DNA of 64,000 nucleotides from DAOPJM01 sp964490325 (GTDB taxonomy: Bacteria > Bacillota > Clostridia > Christensenellales > CAG-138), in contig CAZBBX010000003.1 of NCBI GenBank assembly GCA_964490325.1, forward strand, positions 54,734 through 118,733, read 5' to 3'. The notes beneath the pieces were generated by a model that did not search any database, was not told the origin of the DNA, and saw only the letters and a program-made list of their open reading frames with translations. Shown here piece after piece: positions 43,987 to 51,728 of this stretch; position 1 is the first letter of the stretch; each line of letters starts with the position of its first letter. The position numbers were made by a program, and so were the translations under genes.

Positions 43987-44724
43987 TCAGCAGCCGTATA
44001 GGTCAAAACAGCGCTCCTGTGCGGCGTCTGGCAGCGGAGCCTTCCCCGTCAGCAGTTTGATGGCCTCCAGTGCGATATAGCCTGCGGCATAGGCGTCCAA
44101 GGCGGCCGTCTTGCCGGGTGGATACGGACTTTTCTTCGCATCGGCATACAGCTCCGCAAGCCGCTTATCGCCTTCAGGCTGGATAAGGGACTTGACCAAA
44201 AATCCGTAGGCACGCACATGCAGGACAGGGCAAGCGGCGTTCTCGCCGATCAAAACATGCGCAGCAGGATCGTCGCAAAGATCCATAAGGAGCGAATGCC
44301 CCTTTAGGTCGCTTTTGCAAACACCGCGCTTGTGTGTGACGACCCGTATGGCGGGGAAGGAACTGCGCAGACGCTGCGCAGTCACCAAGGCCTTCGCGCT
44401 TCCCGCTTTTTGCAGGGACGTGTTCCGCACAAGGCTTAAGGCATCGGGATCGTTGGGCGAAGCCATGAAACGCGGCCCCTCGTCTCGCGCTTGCAGGCTC
44501 CCACCGCAGTTTCTCCTTGTTGCGAAGGGATGTCGCCCAAGATCGGCCTCCGTCAAAGCGGCGGGGTCGATGAGCGTCAAGCGTCCAACGCCTGCCTGTG
44601 CCAACAGCAGCGCGGCACGAGCGCCAAGGCCGCCGCAGCCGACCACACAGACGGAAGCGTCGAATACGCTGCGCTGTTCCTGCAGGGACAGCGCGCCTAT
44701 ATTGCGAGAGAATTCTATTTCCAT
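43987..44724 (-). CDS. ThiF-family protein with in-frame insertion
   Basis: A 245-residue E1-like protein. The ATP loop is VVGCGGLGARAAL near residue 28 and the Asp motif is TLIDPAALTEADLGRHPF near 50. At the point where the conserved Arg/Lys loop should lead into the helix AKALVTAQRL, residues 70-107 form an extra segment (NCGGSLQARDEG...NDPDALSLVRN). This could interrupt function. The usual zinc CxxC pairs are absent. In the family it would adenylate a ThiS/MoaD-like protein. It stands alone, divergent from ahcY. Confidence 0.72.
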   Translation of the reverse strand: MEIEFSRNIGALSLQEQRSVFDASVCVVGCGGLGARAALLLAQAGVGRLTLIDPAALTEADLGRHPFATRRNCGGSLQARDEGPRFMASPNDPDALSLVRNTSLQKAGSAKALVTAQRLRSSFPAIRVVTHKRGVCKSDLKGHSLLMDLCDDPAAHVLIGENAACPVLHVRAYGFLVKSLIQPEGDKRLAELYADAKKSPYPPGKTAALDAYAAGYIALEAIKLLTGKAPLPDAAQERCFDLYGC

Positions 44725-44730
44725 GCTTGT

Positions 44731-44759
44731 ATTATATCGGCTGCGCCGTGTTTTGACAA
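44731..44759 (-). promoter_or_regulatory. Promoter of ThiF-like gene, overlapping ahcY promoter
   Basis: On the minus strand: TTGTCA (44754-44759), a 17-base spacer and TATAAT (44731-44736). Its -35 box overlaps the -35 box of the ahcY promoter on the other strand. Confidence 0.68.
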
Positions 44760-44781
44760 GCGGGGAAAGATCCGATATACT
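44753..44781 (+). promoter_or_regulatory. Promoter of ahcY
   Basis: TTGACA (44753-44758), a 17-base spacer and TATACT (44776-44781), 24 bases before the ATG. Confidence 0.75.
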
Positions 44782-44805
44782 GTTTTCAACGGATTGGAGG
44801 TTTGT

Positions 44806-46053
44806 ATGGAATATTGGGTGCGCGATCTGTCGCTTTGGCCTTCCGGCGAGGATAAGATCGAATGGGTGCGGCGCAACATGCCGCTTTTGAACGGCATTGA
44901 GCAGGAATTCCTTAGGGAGCGTCCCTTTGAGGACTTGACCATCAGCCTTTCAGTGCATCTTGAGGCCAAGACGGCCTACCTGTGCCGCGTCCTTGAGGCG
45001 GGCGGCGCCAAGATGTTCGTCACGGGCAGCAACCCGCTGTCTACGCAGGATGATGTAGCAGCTGCGCTCGTTCACGGCGGCATGCAGGTATACGCGCTGC
45101 ACGGCTGCACGGCGGAGGAATACACCCGCTGCCTGTCGCTGGTGCTGGAGGGAAAGCCGGATATCCTTATCGACGACGGAGCGGATCTGACCGCTCTCAT
45201 CCACGAAAAGCTGCCCGAGCTTGCGGACAAGATCCTGGGCGGCTGTGAGGAGACGACCACGGGGATCCAACGCCTGCGCGCCATGGATCGAATGGGGAAG
45301 CTGCGCTTTCCCATGATCGCCGTCAACGACGCCATGTGCAAGCACCTGTTCGACAATCGCTACGGCACGGGGCAATCCGTGTTCGACGGGATCGACCGCA
45401 CCACGAACCTGATCGTAGCGGGTAAGACCGTTGTTGTGGCGGGATATGGCTGGTGCGGCAAGGGCATTGCCCTGCGCGGTAAGGGCTTGGGCGCACGCGT
45501 GGTGGTAACGGAGGTAGATCCCGTCAAGGCCATCGAGGCCATTATGGATGGCTTTACAGTTCTGCCCATGCACGAGGCCGCCAAGATCGGCAACGTGTTC
45601 ATCACGGCTACAGGCGACTGCGACGTGATCGGCGAGATGGACTTTTTTAGCATGCCCGAAGGGGCGCTGCTTTGCAATGCGGGTCACTTTAACGTGGAAG
45701 TCAACGTTGCAAGGCTTGCCGAAATTGCAGTGGAACGCCGACAAATGAAGCAAAACATCGAGGGCTTCCGCCTCAGCAACGGACATTGGCTCTATGTTTT
45801 GGCGGAGGGCAGGCTGGTAAACCTTGCCTCGGGCGACGGGCATCCTGCGGAGATCATGGACATGAGCTTTGCCATCCAAGCGCTTTCCGCACGCTATGTT
45901 GCGGAGAACGGCGCATCGCTGCCGGCGGGGCTGCTGCCCGTTCCTGCGGACATCGATCGCCATGTTGCAATGAAAAAGCTTGCCGCAATGGGCGTAAGCA
46001 TAGATATTCTTACGGAAAAACAGAAAGAATATATGAAAAGCTGGCAAGTTTAA
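44806..46053 (+). CDS. ahcY: S-adenosylhomocysteine hydrolase
   Basis: A 415-residue NAD-dependent enzyme that splits S-adenosylhomocysteine into adenosine and homocysteine. The NAD-binding motif is VVAGYGWCGKGIALRGKGLGA near 206 (read with breaks), GCEETTTGIQRL near 146 contacts substrate, and CNAGHFNVEV lies near 289. The length is of the short bacterial/archaeal form without the insertion of eukaryotic enzymes. ATG at 44806 follows GGAGG. Monocistronic promoter. Confidence 0.95.
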   Translation: MEYWVRDLSLWPSGEDKIEWVRRNMPLLNGIEQEFLRERPFEDLTISLSVHLEAKTAYLCRVLEAGGAKMFVTGSNPLSTQDDVAAALVHGGMQVYALHGCTAEEYTRCLSLVLEGKPDILIDDGADLTALIHEKLPELADKILGGCEETTTGIQRLRAMDRMGKLRFPMIAVNDAMCKHLFDNRYGTGQSVFDGIDRTTNLIVAGKTVVVAGYGWCGKGIALRGKGLGARVVVTEVDPVKAIEAIMDGFTVLPMHEAAKIGNVFITATGDCDVIGEMDFFSMPEGALLCNAGHFNVEVNVARLAEIAVERRQMKQNIEGFRLSNGHWLYVLAEGRLVNLASGDGHPAEIMDMSFAIQALSARYVAENGASLPAGLLPVPADIDRHVAMKKLAAMGVSIDILTEKQKEYMKSWQV

Positions 46054-46055
46054 TG

Positions 46056-46084
46056 TTTACAAATCTGCCGTTCCATGCTAAAAT
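46056..46084 (+). promoter_or_regulatory. Promoter upstream of EF-G-like gene
   Basis: TTTACA (46056-46061), a 17-base spacer and TAAAAT (46079-46084). A second candidate, TTGGCT (46090-46095) with TATAAC (46112-46117) and a 16-base spacer, lies 28 to 34 bases further on. Confidence 0.5.
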
Positions 46085-46160
46085 AACATTTGGCTAAAAT
46101 GGCTGAATTCGTATAACAAACGCCATTTATATAGTTAACATCCTGACAGGGGGAACAAAC

Positions 46161-48233
46161 ATGAAAGAGTACTTTGCAAAAGACATTCGCAACATCGGCA
46201 TCTTTGGTCACGGCGGCGAGGGCAAGACCACGCTGGTCGAGGCGATGCTGTACAATGCCGGGCTGCTGGATCGCCTTGGCAAGATCGAAAACGGCACGAC
46301 GACCACCGACTACGATCCGGAGGAGATCAAGCGCGGTATTTCCATCAACATGGCGCTCGCACCCCTGGAGTGGAAGGATTGCAAGATCAACCTGATCGAT
46401 GCACCCGGCTTCTTCGATTTTTACGGCGAGGTCGAGGCTGCCATGACGCTTTGCGACGCGGCACTGGTAGTCGTGGGCGCGGTCAGCGGTCCCGTGGTCG
46501 GCGCACAGAAGGCCATGGCGCGTGCCAAGAAGCTTGGCAAGGCGCGCATGATGGTCATCAACCAAATGGATCGCGAGAACGCCAACTTTGACAAGGTCAT
46601 GGATGCGGTCGGTGAGTTGTTCGGGCCCAGCGTAGTGCCCATCCAGCTGCCCATCGTTGAGGGCGGCGCGTTCAAGGGCTATGTGGACATCGTTCACATG
46701 AAGGCCTATCAGTTCGACGCAAAGGCTGACAAGGAGATCGAGATCCCCGCGTCCTTGAAGGACAAGGCGCAGTCCCTGTACGAGAAGCTCACCGAAGCCG
46801 CCGCCGAGACCGATGAAGAGCTGATGATGAAGTATTTCGACGAGGGCGAACTGAGCCGCGAGGAGATCCTGCAGGGACTTTCCAAGGGCGCGCTTGACGG
46901 CGAAGTCACTCCCGTTGTGTGCGTGTCCGCCGTCAACAACATCGGCGTTCGCGCTCTGCTCAACGACATTCTCAACTACATGCCCAGCGCTGCGGACGCC
47001 AAGCTGCCCACCGCCGTCAATCCCAAGACGGGCGATGCGGTCACGCTCAGCCGCGACGGCAAGTTTGTCGGCATCGTTGCAAAGACGATCAACGACCAGT
47101 TCGGCAAGTACAGCATCGTAAAGGTGCTGCGCGGCACGCTGGACATCAGCGTAAGCCCCTACAACGTGACCAGCGAGAAGAGCGAGAAGCCCTCCGCGCC
47201 CTTCCTTCTGCGCGGCAAGAAGTCCATCGCAGCGGAGCGTCTGCATGCAGGCGATATCGGCGCACTTGCAAAGCTGCAGACGACCAACACCAACGACACA
47301 CTGTGCGATGCAAGCGACATCGTGCTTGTGACGCCCATCGACTTCCCTAAGCCCTGCATCTATCTGGCTGTCACCGCCAAGAAGCAAGGCGAGGACGACA
47401 AGGTCATCTCCGGCCTCAACCGCATCAAGGAGGAGGATCCCTCCATCGCCATCGAGAAGAACCCCGAAACAGGCGACGTATTGATCTGCGGCTTGGGTGA
47501 GATGCACATCGACGTGGTCTGCGCAAAGCTGCGCAACAAGTTCAATGTGGAAGCTCAGCTTTCCGACCCGCGCATCCCGTATCGTGAGACCATTCGTTCC
47601 ATGGCGGAAGCAGAAGGTAAGCATAAGAAGCAAACCGGCGGCAGCGGCCAGTTCGGCGTTGTTCAAATGCGCTTTGAGCCCACCAACGACGGCGGAGACT
47701 TCGAGTTCGTCAATGCCATCGTAGGCGGCGTTGTTCCCAAGGAATACATCCCCGCAGTCGAAAAGGGTCTGCGCGAGGCCATGGTGCATGGCGTATTGGC
47801 AGGGTATCCCATGGTTGGCATCAAGGCCACGCTGTATGATGGCAAGTACCATCCCGTTGACTCCAAGGAAGTCGCGTTCAAGAGCGCTGCACGCCTGAGC
47901 TACAAGGCAGCTTGCGCCAAGGCGGGTCCGACCCTGATCGAGCCGATCTACGCGTACCACATTCTGGTTCCCGCAGATTGCGTGGGCGACATCATTGGCG
48001 ACCTGAACCGTCGCCGCGGCCGTATGCTGGGCATGAACCCCACCGAGGACGGCACCATGATCGAGGCCGAAGCGCCGCTGAGCGAGATGTTCAAGTACGC
48101 GACCGACCTGCGCAGCATGACGCAGGCGCGTGGTTCCTTCACCAGCGAGTTCATCCGCTACGAGGACGTGCCGGGCAACCTCTCGCAGAAGATCATCGAG
48201 CAGGCCAAGCACGAAGACGAGGACGACGAATAA
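46161..48233 (+). CDS. Elongation factor G-like GTPase (paralogue)
   Basis: A 690-residue translation GTPase with EF-G domain order. The P-loop is GHGGEGKTTL near residue 14, switch II DAPGFFDF near 81, and the G4 motif NQMDREN near 134. Canonical EF-G has DTPGHVDF and NKMD, so the catalytic His is Phe and the Lys is Gln. This matches the EF-G-like (EF-G2) group rather than the main fusA of the ribosomal operon. Domains III-V are complete, with YRETIRS near 474 and GRMLGMNP near 625. It is not linked to str genes. Its exact role in translation is uncertain. GGGGG precedes the ATG. Confidence 0.88.
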   Translation: MKEYFAKDIRNIGIFGHGGEGKTTLVEAMLYNAGLLDRLGKIENGTTTTDYDPEEIKRGISINMALAPLEWKDCKINLIDAPGFFDFYGEVEAAMTLCDAALVVVGAVSGPVVGAQKAMARAKKLGKARMMVINQMDRENANFDKVMDAVGELFGPSVVPIQLPIVEGGAFKGYVDIVHMKAYQFDAKADKEIEIPASLKDKAQSLYEKLTEAAAETDEELMMKYFDEGELSREEILQGLSKGALDGEVTPVVCVSAVNNIGVRALLNDILNYMPSAADAKLPTAVNPKTGDAVTLSRDGKFVGIVAKTINDQFGKYSIVKVLRGTLDISVSPYNVTSEKSEKPSAPFLLRGKKSIAAERLHAGDIGALAKLQTTNTNDTLCDASDIVLVTPIDFPKPCIYLAVTAKKQGEDDKVISGLNRIKEEDPSIAIEKNPETGDVLICGLGEMHIDVVCAKLRNKFNVEAQLSDPRIPYRETIRSMAEAEGKHKKQTGGSGQFGVVQMRFEPTNDGGDFEFVNAIVGGVVPKEYIPAVEKGLREAMVHGVLAGYPMVGIKATLYDGKYHPVDSKEVAFKSAARLSYKAACAKAGPTLIEPIYAYHILVPADCVGDIIGDLNRRRGRMLGMNPTEDGTMIEAEAPLSEMFKYATDLRSMTQARGSFTSEFIRYEDVPGNLSQKIIEQAKHEDEDDE

Positions 48234-48306
48234 AACTAATGAACGTTTGCGGAGGGGGGCTTTGTTGCTCCCCTTCGCTCTATATTTATAGAAAGGCAGA
48301 TCTAAG

Positions 48307-48774
48307 ATGGAACAAAAGGAGTATACGGAACGTCGCTTTGCGTATCATAAGGGGACAAAAACGCGTCTGCTTGCATCAATCCTCATTTGCCTTGCGGCCT
48401 TTGTGGTGTTGGCGGTGATCGCTTGGAACAAGCGCGATTCGGACAGCGGCTACTTCCTGTTTGTGATCCTCTTGGCGGCGGCTGTGCTGCTCATCTGGGA
48501 GTGCGCGGCCATGCTCAAGTTCCTGCGGCGCCTTACGCACAGCTATCTGTTGATAACCCCCGATCAGGTCAGCGGCATAAGCTGTCCGCAGCGCGGCGCT
48601 GCAAGCCCCTTTACCGTATCGATCGACGAGCTGACGAGCGTAAAGCGCACCGTCCTTCGGATCGAGATGATGCAGTTTCCCACCTTGGAGCTGACGGACA
48701 GCAGCGGCAAACGCTACTGCATACTCCCGCTTGAGAACGCGGAGGAAGCGTTCAACATCCTAAAGGATCGCTAA
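48307..48774 (+). CDS. Membrane protein with PH-like domain, unknown function
   Basis: A 155-residue protein with two transmembrane helices (about 20-40 and 48-70) followed by a soluble beta-rich domain (80-155) resembling a bacterial PH (YcxB/YdbT-like) domain. I recognise no named family. It is followed 14 bases later by an HD-domain gene and precedes yunB, so these may share a transcript. Confidence 0.62.
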   Translation: MEQKEYTERRFAYHKGTKTRLLASILICLAAFVVLAVIAWNKRDSDSGYFLFVILLAAAVLLIWECAAMLKFLRRLTHSYLLITPDQVSGISCPQRGAASPFTVSIDELTSVKRTVLRIEMMQFPTLELTDSSGKRYCILPLENAEEAFNILKDR

Positions 48775-48788
48775 CGGAGTAAAATATA

Positions 48789-49472
48789 ATGCAGGATCGA
48801 ATCGCAAGCGCCAAGGCTTTTTTGCTGAAGAAACTGGACGAAAACCCCCACTTTCAAGAGCGGGAAGCGGAGAAGGCTTACCGTATTGAGCACAGCTTTC
48901 GCGTTGCAAATCTGGGCGAACGGATCGCAAAGGCGCAGGGCATGGATGTTGAGACGATGGCCTTAGCCTGCCTGCTGCATGATGTGAGCTACTGTGAAGA
49001 ATTTCAAAGCGAAGCGGACTGGCTGGAGCACGGCAGACGCGCCGCAGCCATAGCCCGCCCCTTTTTAGAGACGCTCGATCTACCCGAGGACACGATCCAC
49101 TCCATCTGTTACGGTATTGCCATCCATGTGGACGACAAGGCGGATTTTGAGGGTGAGCGCACACCCTTTGCTCTTTCGATCGGCGATGCGGATAATTTAG
49201 ATCGCTTTGATGCGTACCGCGTGTATGAGGGCTTGGAGAAGAGGGGGTACAGCGCATTCACCATCGAGCAGAAGAGAAGCTACGTGGAGCAGAGCCTGCA
49301 GCGGTTCGAGAATTATTCCAAAATGCAGCTGGCAACGCCCTTTGCGACCAAGCTTTGGCGTGAACGCATCACGTTCTGCAAAACATTCGTTGAACGACTG
49401 CAAGCGCAGCTTGTCAACAGCGACTATCCCCTTTGTGCAGCGGGAACCGCCACCGAAAAGACAGCGCTCTAA
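48789..49472 (+). CDS. HD-domain phosphohydrolase-like protein
   Basis: A 227-residue protein with an HD metal site: His in IEHSFRVANLG near 34, HD in CLLHDVSYC near 60, and a later histidine in the ICYGIAIHVDD segment near 117. Such proteins hydrolyse nucleotides or other phosphate esters; the substrate is unknown. It lies between the PH-like membrane protein and yunB. Confidence 0.8.
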   Translation: MQDRIASAKAFLLKKLDENPHFQEREAEKAYRIEHSFRVANLGERIAKAQGMDVETMALACLLHDVSYCEEFQSEADWLEHGRRAAAIARPFLETLDLPEDTIHSICYGIAIHVDDKADFEGERTPFALSIGDADNLDRFDAYRVYEGLEKRGYSAFTIEQKRSYVEQSLQRFENYSKMQLATPFATKLWRERITFCKTFVERLQAQLVNSDYPLCAAGTATEKTAL

Positions 49473-49554
49473 AAGGAACCTTTTTAGCAAAAACGGAATA
49501 GCATGGTATAAGGCGACAACGAAAGATCGCCTCTTGGAAGGGAGGGGATCCAAT

Positions 49555-50241
49555 TTGCGTCTAAAAAAATCAAAAACTACAGAAACGCAGAGCAAGAAGC
49601 ATCATCCGAAACTGTATTTGATCTTGACTGCGTGCGTACTTCTGCTCGTGGGTGCTTTTTTATATGTAAACGCCAACCTGCGACCCGTGTTGGTGGGACT
49701 GTCCACCGCACGCGTAGAGTCGGCGGCGGCACGCGCCATGAACGACGCCATCTTGGACATTTTGAGCAAGGACGACGCGGCGGATGCGCTGCTGACCATT
49801 TATTCCTCCGACCAAGGCGTATACTTGCTGCAGGCCAATTCGGGAAAGCTGAACACCGTTGCCGCAGGCTGTGCGGACGAGGCGCAGACGCGCATTGCCC
49901 AGATGGGAGAGCAGGGTGTGTCCATACCCATAGGCACCCTGCTGGGCATACCGCTGCTTGCGGGCAAGGGGCCCTCCGTGACGATGAAGTTCACCCCTGC
50001 AGGCGCTGTGCGCTCCGCCTATGAAAGCGAATTTCGCCAAGCGGGCATCAACCAAACGCTGCATCGGATCACCCTGAAGCTGACGGCCACCGTTCGCATC
50101 ATATTACCCGGGGAATCCCACACCATCACCATCACGGCGGAAGCGCCTATCTCAGAGAATGTCATCGTCGGCGGCGTACCCGATACCTATACCAACGTAG
50201 AGGATCTGGACGATGCGCTGAACCTTCTGCCTACGGGTTAG
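49555..50241 (+). CDS. yunB: Sporulation protein YunB
   Basis: A 228-residue protein with a short basic N terminus, one transmembrane segment (about 20-40) and an extracytoplasmic domain. Family features are RPVLVGLSTARVESAAARAMN near 45 (broken here), IPIGTLLGIPLLAGKGP near 125 and the ending VGGVPDTYTNVEDL. YunB is a sigma-E-controlled sporulation protein of unknown mechanism. The start is TTG at 49555 with GGGAGGGG eight bases upstream; no ATG fits. Its stop overlaps the convergent amidase gene by four bases. Confidence 0.86.
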   Translation: MRLKKSKTTETQSKKHHPKLYLILTACVLLLVGAFLYVNANLRPVLVGLSTARVESAAARAMNDAILDILSKDDAADALLTIYSSDQGVYLLQANSGKLNTVAAGCADEAQTRIAQMGEQGVSIPIGTLLGIPLLAGKGPSVTMKFTPAGAVRSAYESEFRQAGINQTLHRITLKLTATVRIILPGESHTITITAEAPISENVIVGGVPDTYTNVEDLDDALNLLPTG

Positions 50242-50750
50242 AGTACATTCACCTGACAGCTGCGCATTGCGTCCAAGGCGTTTTGATGCGCGGCAGGCGT
50301 TACGCCTGCGCAGGCTGTGCTGACGACGGAAACAAGCGTCTCAGGGAAGGCGGCCTTCAAAATTAGAGCGTTCGATATGACGCAGATATCCGTGCAAAGC
50401 CCCACAAGCTCGATCTGCTCGATTTGACCCAAGCCGCGGATCAATGTGGGCAGGGCAAGGGAACCAAAGCTCCCCTTGTTCAGCAAAGAAGCGCCTTCCG
50501 TGTCCATTTCACGGTGGAGCTGCCAGCCCCAAGTGCCTTGAATGCAATGCGGCACGGGTAATAAGCGCCCCTCCTGCGTGGAGAGGTAGTCATCCCCGTG
50601 CGTGTCGCGGGTAAACACCACGCTTGCACCCTCCGCATGTGCGGCACGAATGCACACGGCAACGCTAGGCACGATCGAGACAGCTTCTGCGCTGCCCAAA
50701 GCGCCGTCAATAAAGTCATTTTGCATGTCCACAACGACCAAGACCTTCAT
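50238..50750 (-). CDS. Isochorismatase/nicotinamidase-family hydrolase
   Basis: A 170-residue cysteine hydrolase. The catalytic Asp is in VVVDMQNDFIDGAL near residue 8, the Lys in LLNKGSFGS near 90 and the nucleophilic Cys in LVGLCTDICVISNAL near 120. Nicotinamidases convert nicotinamide to nicotinate for NAD salvage; this one looks closest to that group. It lies downstream of an EamA transporter on the same strand. Confidence 0.85.
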   Translation of the reverse strand: MKVLVVVDMQNDFIDGALGSAEAVSIVPSVAVCIRAAHAEGASVVFTRDTHGDDYLSTQEGRLLPVPHCIQGTWGWQLHREMDTEGASLLNKGSFGSLALPTLIRGLGQIEQIELVGLCTDICVISNALILKAAFPETLVSVVSTACAGVTPAAHQNALDAMRSCQVNVL

Positions 50751-50828
50751 ACCAAAACCCCACTTTCCATATCGTCTAAAACGATTGTAGTTCCGACTTT
50801 ACCCAAATGCAAGCTGTTTTACCGACAG

Positions 50829-51725
50829 CTACAGAGCTTTTTTCCGTGATGGCAGCTGCGCCAGAAGGATCGCCGCAAATAGAACGATGCAGCCCAAGCC
50901 CTCCCGCAGCGTGAAGCTTTCGTTTAGCAACAGCCAGCCAAACAAAGCCGCAAACGCGGATTCCAAGCTCAAAAGCAAAGCCGCCACAGAGGGGGACAAG
51001 CCCTTCTGCCCAAGGATCTGCAGCGTGTAGGCGACCCCGCAGGACAAGAAACCCGCATAGCAAAGCGGCAGCCAAGACAGCAACAGCGCGTTTAGCGTGG
51101 GCTTTTCAATGCAGAGGATCGGTATGAGGGAGAGAAGACCGCAGACCAAAAATTGCAGGAAACTGAGCAAAAAGGGGTCTACGGAATCCACAAAACGATC
51201 GATGGCAAGGATGTGCAGGCTGAACAGCAGTGCGCACAAGAGGATCATTCCATCGCCGCGATTGAGCGCCCATCCGTCGGACATGCAAAGAAGATACAGC
51301 CCGACCAAGCCCAACGCCACAGCGATCCATACGATGTACGGCGGACGGCGCTTTGTGAAAAGCCCCAGCACGGGAACGATCAAGATGTAGCAGGCCGTCA
51401 AAAAGCCTGCCTTACCTGCTGTTGTGTACTGAAGACCGATCTGCTGGATGCTGCTTGCAAGGAACAGCAGCACGCCGCAGAGCAGGCCGCTGAGGATAAT
51501 CTTTTTAGCGGAAGCGCGGATCGCGTTGACAGCGGGATGCTTTCTGCGCCACAGACTGCGAATAAGCAGATACAGCCCCAACAGCGCGGCACCCATCAGG
51601 CAGCGGACGCCATTCAAACTGAACGGTCCGAGGTATTCTAAGCCCGTTCGCTGTGCAACAAAGGCGCCGCCCCAGATCAATGCGGCGCCGATCAAACAGA
51701 GTGCGGAGGATACTTTCTTATACAT
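50829..51725 (-). CDS. EamA/DMT-family transporter
   Basis: A 298-residue membrane protein with ten hydrophobic segments and two EamA repeats, starting LIGAALIWGGAFVAQRTGLEYLGP (read with breaks) and a second copy from about residue 150. Drug/metabolite transporters of this family export small metabolites; the substrate is unknown. It starts three bases after the CAP-domain gene stop, so it is probably co-transcribed with it. Confidence 0.88.
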   Translation of the reverse strand: MYKKVSSALCLIGAALIWGGAFVAQRTGLEYLGPFSLNGVRCLMGAALLGLYLLIRSLWRRKHPAVNAIRASAKKIILSGLLCGVLLFLASSIQQIGLQYTTAGKAGFLTACYILIVPVLGLFTKRRPPYIVWIAVALGLVGLYLLCMSDGWALNRGDGMILLCALLFSLHILAIDRFVDSVDPFLLSFLQFLVCGLLSLIPILCIEKPTLNALLLSWLPLCYAGFLSCGVAYTLQILGQKGLSPSVAALLLSLESAFAALFGWLLLNESFTLREGLGCIVLFAAILLAQLPSRKKAL

Positions 51726-51728
51726 GGC

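Noticed and set aside
46050..48212. A 720-codon open frame on the minus strand opposite the EF-G-like gene
   Set aside because: It is a shadow of the high-GC codon pattern of the EF-G gene. It has no ribosome site, and the plus-strand protein is a clear GTPase.
48254..48273. Hairpin after the EF-G-like gene
   Set aside because: The seven-base GC stem is followed by TTCGCTC rather than a T run, so I could not call it a terminator with confidence.
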